DNA of 64,000 nucleotides from an uncultured Acidimicrobiales bacterium (GTDB lineage Bacteria; Actinomycetota; Acidimicrobiia; Acidimicrobiales; Aldehydirespiratoraceae): the NCBI GenBank assembly GCA_951812975.1, contig CATOTC010000001.1:1024001-1088000 (forward strand), in the 5' to 3' direction. The stretch's first letter is position 1; each line of letters begins with the position of its first letter. Positions 58,395-64,000 of this stretch are shown in pieces. The notes under the pieces were generated by a model, which saw nothing but the letters and a program-made list of their open reading frames with translations, made no database searches and was not told where the DNA came from. Both the position numbers and the translations under genes were made by a program.

Positions 58395-59561
58395 GTGAGC
58401 TGGTTTGAGACCGTCGCCATCGCCGAGCAGCGTGCCCGCAAGCGCATCCCCAAGTCGGTCTACGGCGCCCTGGTGGCCGGGGCGGAGGCCGGCGTGTCGA
58501 TGCGCGACAACACCGCCGCTTTCGACGAACTGGGGTTCCGGCCCGTAACCGCAGGCCAAGCAGCAAACCCCGAGATCGCCGTCAACATCATGGGCCAGCC
58601 CTCGGCGATGCCGGTGATGATCTCGCCCACCGGCGTGCAGGCCGTTCATCCACAAGGTGAAGTGGCCGTAGCCCGAGCCGCAGCGAACCGGGGGATCCCG
58701 ATGGGGCTCAGTTCCTTCGGAGGCAAGCCGATAGAGGAGGTCGTCGCTGCCAACCCGCAGACCTTCTTCCAGATCTACTGGGCCGGAGACCGCGACTTCA
58801 TGCTCGCCCGCATGGAGCGCGCCAAGACCGCCGGGGCGGTCGGACTGATCCTCACGCTCGACTGGTCGTTCTCCCACGGCCGCGACTGGGGCAGCCCCCA
58901 CATCCCCCAATCCTTCGCCCCCAAAGAGATCCTGCCGCACGCCTTCGAGGTCCTGGCGAAACCGGCGTGGGCCTGGTCGTGGCTGCGCCAAGGCACGATT
59001 CCTCGGCTTCGGGTACCGAACTTCGCCGGTGTCGACGAACAGGCGCCGCTGTTCTTCGAAGCGTACGGCACCTGGATGACGACGCCCCCGCCGACCTGGG
59101 AGGACGTTGCGTGGCTGCGTTCTGAGTGGGACGGCCCGTTCATGGTCAAGGGAATCGCCAGAGCCGACGAAGCCCGCCGGGCGGTCGATGCGGGCGCCAC
59201 AGCCATCTCGGTGTCGAACCACGGCGGCAACAATGTCGACAGCGCCCCCGCCTCGATCCGGGTGCTCCAGGAGATAGCGAGCGCGGTCGGCGGCGAGATC
59301 GAAGTCGTTCTCGACGGCGGAATCCGGCGCGGCAGCGATGTCGTCAAAGCCTGTGCCCTCGGCGCCGACGCCGTGCTGATCGGCCGGGCATACCTGTGGG
59401 GTCTGGCAGCCAACGGGCAGGCGGGTGTGGAGAATGTGCTCGACATCCTCAACGCCGGGATCACCGCGACCCTGCGCGGGATCGGCAAGAGCTCGATCAC
59501 CGAGTTGACCCCCGCAGACGTGGTCGTGCCAACCGGCTTCTCCTCTCCCGAGCTTGGCTGA
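58395..59561 (+). CDS. mftD: MftD, FMN-dependent alpha-hydroxyacid-dehydrogenase-like enzyme
   Basis: 388 aa from GTG 58395. Oxidises the released dipeptide (AHDP) in mycofactocin maturation. FMN-dehydrogenase motifs: ISPTGVQAVHPQGEVAVARA, WDGPFMVKGIARADEARRA, SVSNHGGNNVDSAP (catalytic His) and VVLDGGIRRGSDVVKA. Lies 39 bp after mftC. Confidence 0.95.
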   Translation: MSWFETVAIAEQRARKRIPKSVYGALVAGAEAGVSMRDNTAAFDELGFRPVTAGQAANPEIAVNIMGQPSAMPVMISPTGVQAVHPQGEVAVARAAANRGIPMGLSSFGGKPIEEVVAANPQTFFQIYWAGDRDFMLARMERAKTAGAVGLILTLDWSFSHGRDWGSPHIPQSFAPKEILPHAFEVLAKPAWAWSWLRQGTIPRLRVPNFAGVDEQAPLFFEAYGTWMTTPPPTWEDVAWLRSEWDGPFMVKGIARADEARRAVDAGATAISVSNHGGNNVDSAPASIRVLQEIASAVGGEIEVVLDGGIRRGSDVVKACALGADAVLIGRAYLWGLAANGQAGVENVLDILNAGITATLRGIGKSSITELTPADVVVPTGFSSPELG

Positions 59562-59585
59562 ACCGGCCGAAGCTACGCTTCGCAC

Positions 59586-60266
59586 ATGGCCACGCTCGGC
59601 TCGTCCACTTCACCAGAAATAGCTGCCGGCAGCGCGGCGGCCCCGCTGACCCTTCTCCTTCCCCTGGGATCAACCGAACAGCACGGACCGCACCTTCCGC
59701 TCGACACCGACACTCAGATCGCGCAAGCAGTGGCCGACGGAGTGGCCCTCCGCCTCGATTCGGTTCAGGTGGCACCCGCGATCAGCATCTCCGCCTCCGA
59801 TGAGCACCGAGGCTTCGCAGGCACGCTCTCAGTGGGGACCAGAGTGCTGACCGAGATGCTCATCGAGATCGTCGCCAATGCCGGCCCCGAGTTCGGGCGC
59901 ATCGTGGCAATCAACGGTCACGGCGGCAACGCATACGCTCTCCGCGCCGCAACCGAAGTGTGCAAGGCACGGGGGAGGGCCCTCGAAGCTTGGTCGGTGC
60001 GACTCCCCGGCGCCGACGCGCACGCCGGACGGACCGAGACCTCGCTGATGCTGGCGATCGCCGTGGATCTTGTCCACCTCGACCTGGCCGAACCGGGAGC
60101 CGCCGAACCAATCGAGGAGCTGCTCCCCAAGATGATCGAAGGCGGAGTTCGCGAAGTCTCAGCCAACGGCGTTCTCGGTGACCCCACCGGCGCCAACGCA
60201 GCGGAGGGATCCCGACTCCTGGCCGGTCTGATCGACGACGCCGTGCGCCAACTGACCAACAGCTAG
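59586..60266 (+). CDS. mftE: MftE, creatininase-family peptidase
   Basis: 226 aa. Cleaves the modified C-terminal dipeptide from MftA. Metal-site motifs: LLLPLGSTEQHGPHLPLDTD (Glu, His, Asp), ASDEHRGFAGTLS, INGHGGN and HAGRTETSLML (His, Glu). 24 bp after mftD. Confidence 0.95.
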   Translation: MATLGSSTSPEIAAGSAAAPLTLLLPLGSTEQHGPHLPLDTDTQIAQAVADGVALRLDSVQVAPAISISASDEHRGFAGTLSVGTRVLTEMLIEIVANAGPEFGRIVAINGHGGNAYALRAATEVCKARGRALEAWSVRLPGADAHAGRTETSLMLAIAVDLVHLDLAEPGAAEPIEELLPKMIEGGVREVSANGVLGDPTGANAAEGSRLLAGLIDDAVRQLTNS

Positions 60267-60323
60267 CCGCCAACGATCACCGGATTGCGGGCAACCGGCG
60301 CCGGACAAGCTAGACAAGGTGCC

Positions 60324-61115
60324 ATGAACCGACCCGTCGCCCTTGTCACCGGTGCAGCCCGCGGAATCGGCGCAGCGACCGTCGCCCAACTGGTCGCCGA
60401 CGGTTGGTCGGTCGTCGCTGTCGATATCTGCGGCGACGTCCCGAACATCGAGTACTCGCTCGCCACCCCGGACGAGCTTGCTGCGGTCGGAGCCGCCGGT
60501 GGCGGCCATGTCCTGACCATGCAGGTCGACGTGCGAGACCAGGTTGCGCTCCACGACGCCGCCGAAGCAGCCGTCGAGCACTTCGGTCGTCTCGACGCCG
60601 CGGTCGCGGTGGCCGGCGTGTTCAAGGCCCGGACCCCACTCTGGGAGGTCAACGACGCCGAATGGGAAACGATCACCGACATCGACCTGACAGGGGTGTT
60701 CCAAACGGCACGAGCGGCGATCCCCCGGATCTTGGCGTCTTCAGAGCCCCGACGGGGCCGCTTCGTGGCCGTGTCCTCGTCCGCCGGAACCATCGGGCTG
60801 TCGAAAATGGCCCCCTACGTTGCCGCCAAACACGGAGTGATCGGTCTGGTGAAATCACTCGCCGTTGATCTGGCAGGTACAGGGGTCACGTCGAATGCCG
60901 TAGCGCCCGGTTCAACCCGCACCGCAATCCTCGAGGCGTCAGCCGCCGCATTCAACACTGACATCGAAGAGTTCGCGGCCCATCAACGACCCCTCGCAAG
61001 ACTTGTCGAACCGGCCGAAGTCGCCGACGCGATCTGCTGGCTCTGCTCTGCGGGCGCCAGCGCCGTCACCGGCACCGTCGTGCCGGTCGACGGAGGCATG
61101 ACCAACACCATCTGA
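60324..61115 (+). CDS. mycofactocin-coupled short-chain dehydrogenase
   Basis: 263 aa from the ATG at 60324 with AAGGTG close ahead. Rossmann GAARGIGAATVAQL, catalytic Ser...YVAAKHG (Tyr-x3-Lys). Between the second and third strands it carries an extended insert (DICGDVPNIEYSLATPDELA), the mark of SDRs that hold NAD without exchange and pass electrons to mycofactocin. Directly downstream of mftE, so probably in the same transcript. Alcohol substrate unknown. Confidence 0.9.
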   Translation: MNRPVALVTGAARGIGAATVAQLVADGWSVVAVDICGDVPNIEYSLATPDELAAVGAAGGGHVLTMQVDVRDQVALHDAAEAAVEHFGRLDAAVAVAGVFKARTPLWEVNDAEWETITDIDLTGVFQTARAAIPRILASSEPRRGRFVAVSSSAGTIGLSKMAPYVAAKHGVIGLVKSLAVDLAGTGVTSNAVAPGSTRTAILEASAAAFNTDIEEFAAHQRPLARLVEPAEVADAICWLCSAGASAVTGTVVPVDGGMTNTI

Positions 61116-61336
61116 GCTGCCTCAACACCCGCCGGAACCATGCAAGTCAGGCGGCCATGCGCGCTGCTACACACGCCATTCAGTGCGGGTTGAGGCGGTG
61201 GAGAAGATCAGGCGGCCACGCACGCGCGCACATCGGCACTACCTGCTAAGGGGCGCGGGCGGGATTCGCCCGTGCGTTCGTCTCCTACTACTGTGCGCGC
61301 AACTAACCTGGTCCGAACACGGTTGGAGAATCGACG

Positions 61337-62476
61337 ATGAAGACTCGCGCTGCGGTGCTGTATGGAGCGCATCAACCATGGCAAGTCAAAGAAGTGGAAC
61401 TTGATGATCCTCGGCGGGGCGAGATCCTCGTCAAGACCCACGCGGCCGGTCTCTGCCACTCCGACGAACACATGGTCACCGGCGACCTCGGCTCAGCCGA
61501 CGCACCGGGCGGCTCCTCCCTGCTGCCCGTCATCGGCGGGCACGAGGGATCCGGTGTGGTGATCGAGGTCGGCCCCGAAGTCACCGATCTGGAAGTCGGC
61601 GACCACGTTGCGGTGTCGTTCGTGCCGGCCTGCGGAAAGTGCCGGTGGTGTGCCTCGGGGCAACAGAACCTGTGCGACCTCGGTGCGGGCACGCTCGGCC
61701 CGGGAATGATCACCGACGGGCGGAACGCCCACACCGGTCCCGACGGAGAGACGGTCAACACGATGGCCAAGCTCGGGACCTTCGCCGAGCACATGCTGCT
61801 CTGTGAGGATTCGGTCATCAAGGTCGACAAGGACGTGTCTCTGATCGCCGCGGCGCTGGTGAGCTGCGGGGTCGCCACCGGCTTCGGTTCGGCTGTCAAC
61901 CGTGCCGAGGTCTCAGCGGGTGACACCGTGGTGGTCGTCGGCTGCGGCGGGATCGGTTCCAACGCTCTGCAGGGAGCGAAGGCCGCAGGTGCAAAGACGA
62001 TCGTTGCGGTCGATCCAGCGGAGTTCAAGCGCGAGAAGGCGTTCGAGTTCGGGGCGACACACACGTCTTCGTCGATGGAGGAGGCGATGGAGTTGGTGGG
62101 GGGCCTGACCCATGGGGTGATGGCCGACAGCGTGATTCTGTCGCCGGGTGTCGTGACCGGCGATCTGGTAGCGCCTGCCCAGTTTCTGACACGCAAGGGC
62201 GGCACCATTGTGATCACCGGCCTGGCCCCGATGGTGCAGATGGACGTGCAGCTGAACCTCTTCGAGTTCGCCATGATGAACAAGCAGCTGCGAGGCACGA
62301 TCTACGGCTCTGACAGTCCCCGTCGGGCGGTGCCCCATCTGCTGTCGATGTATCAGGCCGGTCAGCTCAAGCTCGATGAGCTGGTCACCCAGACCTACTC
62401 GCTCGATGAGATCAACGAGGGCTACCAGGACATGCGCGACGACAAGAACATCCGCGGCGTGATCGTCTTCGACTAG
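61337..62476 (+). CDS. NDMA-dependent (mycofactocin-linked) zinc alcohol dehydrogenase
   Basis: 379 aa medium-chain dehydrogenase. Catalytic zinc region GLCHSDEH (Cys40) and GGHEGSG (His69/Glu70); structural zinc Cys99, Cys102, Cys105, Cys113; Rossmann GCGGIGSNALQGAKAAGA. This subgroup keeps its NAD bound and needs mycofactocin (or NDMA in vitro) for reoxidation. 221 bp separate it from the SDR, so it probably has its own promoter. Confidence 0.93.
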   Translation: MKTRAAVLYGAHQPWQVKEVELDDPRRGEILVKTHAAGLCHSDEHMVTGDLGSADAPGGSSLLPVIGGHEGSGVVIEVGPEVTDLEVGDHVAVSFVPACGKCRWCASGQQNLCDLGAGTLGPGMITDGRNAHTGPDGETVNTMAKLGTFAEHMLLCEDSVIKVDKDVSLIAAALVSCGVATGFGSAVNRAEVSAGDTVVVVGCGGIGSNALQGAKAAGAKTIVAVDPAEFKREKAFEFGATHTSSSMEEAMELVGGLTHGVMADSVILSPGVVTGDLVAPAQFLTRKGGTIVITGLAPMVQMDVQLNLFEFAMMNKQLRGTIYGSDSPRRAVPHLLSMYQAGQLKLDELVTQTYSLDEINEGYQDMRDDKNIRGVIVFD

Positions 62477-62528
62477 GTCGGCGTCCACGGGTCTGGTCGC
62501 AGCGGAGTCCAGACCGTAGGCTGGGGTA

Positions 62529-63674
62529 ATGAGTTCTGCCCCGTTCGACCGGATTCCGGTGGTCGATCTCGGGCCGTTGTCGGGAGCTTCAGAGGCGCGA
62601 CGAGCGTTGGCGGAGGAACTGTGTCGGATCTGTCATGAGGTCGGCTTCTTCCTGGTTGTCAACCACGGCGTGAGCGACGGGTTGTGCAACGACGTGTTCG
62701 AGATGATGTACCGTTTCTTCGCGCTGCCCGACGACACCAAGGCGCTGATCGACAAGACCAAGTCACGCTATTTCCGAGGATGGGAGCCGGTGGGGGCCGA
62801 ATACACCAACAACCGCCCCGACATCCGCGAACAGATCGACTGGTGGAGCGAGTGGCCCGCCCATCCCAAAGACGCCGAACCCAACTATCTGCGTCTGCTG
62901 GGGTCCAACCAGTGGCTGCCAGAGGAAGTCATGGCCGGGCAGAAGGAGCTCGCCCTTCAGTGGTTCGAAGAGCTGGGTGCTCTGGCGGACCGGCTGCTGA
63001 GTGCCCTGTCGTTGGGTCTGGGTCTGCCCGAGGACCACATGAAGCACTACTTCGGGGACCGTCCGATGTCGCTGTCGAAGTTCATCCACTATCCACCCAC
63101 CCCTGACGGTGGCGCCGGGGTCAACGCGCACCACGACACCGGTTTCTTGACCGTGCTCGCACCGGGCCCGACCGCTGGGTTGCAGGTCCAGAACCAGGCT
63201 GGCGAGTGGATCGATGTTCCGTTCGTGGAGGGGTCTTTCGTCATCAACCTCGGGGAGATGCTGCAGGCCATGACCGGCAACTATCTGGTGGCAACCGCGC
63301 ACCGCGTGATCACCACCTGCGAACGCTATTCAGCGGGCTACTTCCATGGTCCGTCGCTGGACGCCTCGCTGGCCCCGCTCCCTCTCGACGACCGCTTCGC
63401 GGCTGCGGTGGCGGCGAGTCCCCACCACACCAGCGCCGGTTTCATGGCCCTCAAGGAGGAGACCGAGGCCGGTGTCGGCGACATCGCCAGCAGCTACCGC
63501 CCCTCCACCTACGGCGAGCAGCTCTGGAACTATTTCTCCCGCAGCTACCCCGAGAGCATGGCCCTCCACTACGGCCTGCTCGATCGCGTGCGGGGAGAGT
63601 TGAAGGGCCTTGATCTTGTCGGCGAACTTCTGGCCGAACGTCGGCGTGAATCGGAACGGGAGGACCAGGAGTGA
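62529..63674 (+). CDS. 2-oxoglutarate/Fe(II) oxygenase (isopenicillin-N-synthase-like)
   Basis: 381 aa. Iron ligands His201-x-Asp203 (AHHDTGFLT) and His258 (TAHRV); 2OG anchor RYSAGYF (Arg267, Ser269). N-terminal PVVDLGPLSG and VGFFLVVNHGV are typical. Hydroxylates or desaturates a small molecule; substrate unknown. It lies 52 bp after the alcohol dehydrogenase on the same strand, which hints at sequential oxidation steps. Confidence 0.9.
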   Translation: MSSAPFDRIPVVDLGPLSGASEARRALAEELCRICHEVGFFLVVNHGVSDGLCNDVFEMMYRFFALPDDTKALIDKTKSRYFRGWEPVGAEYTNNRPDIREQIDWWSEWPAHPKDAEPNYLRLLGSNQWLPEEVMAGQKELALQWFEELGALADRLLSALSLGLGLPEDHMKHYFGDRPMSLSKFIHYPPTPDGGAGVNAHHDTGFLTVLAPGPTAGLQVQNQAGEWIDVPFVEGSFVINLGEMLQAMTGNYLVATAHRVITTCERYSAGYFHGPSLDASLAPLPLDDRFAAAVAASPHHTSAGFMALKEETEAGVGDIASSYRPSTYGEQLWNYFSRSYPESMALHYGLLDRVRGELKGLDLVGELLAERRRESEREDQE

Positions 63675-63737
63675 ACATGGTTCTGGACGGCTCGGCCATC
63701 CTGGCGTTCTCCTAGGGTGATCTTGCGGTAAAACACC

Positions 63738-63788
63738 TAGTAGATATCGGGTATAACTACTAATAGCTAGGAGATTAGCCACTATACT
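63738..63788 (+). promoter_or_regulatory. AT-rich promoter with nested inverted repeats
   Basis: TATACT (63783-63788) lies nine bases ahead of the ATG at 63797, so the transcript would start almost at the initiation codon. Upstream, CCTAGTAG (near 63739) faces CTACTAATAGCTAGG (about 63761-63776), and CTAAT faces ATTAG further right. These arms may form an operator. No -35 or ribosome-binding site is evident. Confidence 0.45.
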
Positions 63789-63796
63789 GGGCATCT

Positions 63797-64000
63797 ATGG
63801 CTGAAATCGGCTTCGTTCCGCGTCGGATTGAACCGTCGGTGCGGCACGCACTCGACACGTTCCGAGTCGTGGTTCTGCAGGGCCCGCGGCAGTCGGGCAA
63901 AACCACCTTGGCTCATCAGGTAGTCAACGGCGGAACGTTCCTCAGCCTCGACGACCCGACGCTGTTGTCGTTGGCGCTCGAAGATCCAACCGGGTTCATC
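63797..64000 (+). CDS. AAA+ ATP-binding protein (AAA_14/DUF4143 type), N-terminal part
   Basis: 68 codons to the window edge, no stop. VVVLQGPRQSGKTTLAHQVV is a Walker A in the context usual for DUF4143-type ATPases, followed by FLSLDDPTLLSLALEDP, also typical. The rest of the gene lies outside. Function in this family is poorly known. Confidence 0.8.
   Translation, partial: MAEIGFVPRRIEPSVRHALDTFRVVVLQGPRQSGKTTLAHQVVNGGTFLSLDDPTLLSLALEDPTGFI

Noticed and set aside
61116..61336. Possible small RNA or riboswitch in the gap before the alcohol dehydrogenase
   Set aside because: Only short repeats of aggcggcca are seen. No recognisable conserved RNA fold or terminator could be supported.

Overview
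The window reads as a chromosomal segment of a GC-rich actinobacterium, most likely Acidimicrobiia or a close relative. Lineage pointers are a mycofactocin cluster with its NDMA-type alcohol dehydrogenase, an F420-type luciferase-like oxidoreductase, a ClpS-DUF2017 pair, a CtaG-containing cytochrome oxidase operon and a HAIR (HspR) operator in front of clpB. The lineage is an inference from gene content, not from a marker phylogeny.

Layout. 1-9.6 kb (minus strand): a compact DNA-processing operon with a SNF2/RapA-like helicase, a HelD-like SF1 ATPase, a possible tiny ORF, a NurA-like nuclease, a HerA-like ATPase and an SbcD/Mre11-type phosphoesterase that runs off the left edge. It looks like an archaeal-style HerA-NurA-Mre11 end-processing set joined to two bacterial motor proteins, and is the best candidate here for an undescribed defence or repair system. 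9.8-11.1 kb: serS. 11.3-19.8 kb: a tightly packed cytochrome c oxidase operon with canonical ctaC-ctaD-ctaE-ctaF-ctaG, led by a second subunit I and a second subunit III. The second subunit I lacks every haem and CuB histidine ligand. 19.9-22.6 kb: divergent ctaB and ctaA (haem A synthesis), then clpS and a DUF2017 gene. 22.6-24.5 kb: degV, plsY and tRNA-Glu.

24.6-34.1 kb: a carbohydrate-uptake module (GH32 glycosidase, SGNH hydrolase, two ABC permeases, binding protein, LacI regulator, NagA, DUF6226 protein) bracketed by two 103-bp imperfect direct repeats. Each repeat carries the same 12-codon mini-ORF. The right copy leads straight into a family III CoA-transferase, which is followed by the 3' stub of a second one. 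35.6-35.9 kb: tRNA-Asp and tRNA-Phe. 35.9-45.4 kb: an old-yellow-enzyme-type reductase, an ACT-malic enzyme, a small basic coiled-coil protein, purB-purA and clpB.

45.5-55.4 kb: an HD-domain protein, a beta-lactamase-fold hydrolase, an 11-unit minisatellite, an enoyl-CoA hydratase, acetyl-CoA synthetase, HtpX, YajQ, tRNA-Tyr, a GNAT acetyltransferase, a DUF2237 protein and a stand-alone molybdopterin oxidoreductase. 55.5-63.7 kb: the mycofactocin region, with an LLM oxidoreductase divergent from mftA-B-C-D-E, then a mycofactocin-type SDR, an NDMA-dependent alcohol dehydrogenase and a 2OG-Fe(II) oxygenase. Neither mftF nor mftR is present. The window ends inside an AAA+ ATPase gene with a probably leaderless start.

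Small repeats are a recurring feature. GC-rich tandem units lie beside ctaG, a related unit is built into the coding sequence for the CtaC signal peptide, repeats span the ctaD/ctaE junction, a 16-bp duplication sits where two genes converge, and a minisatellite overlaps a stop codon. All reading was by eye. Family assignments rest on visible motifs, and no search or alignment was run.
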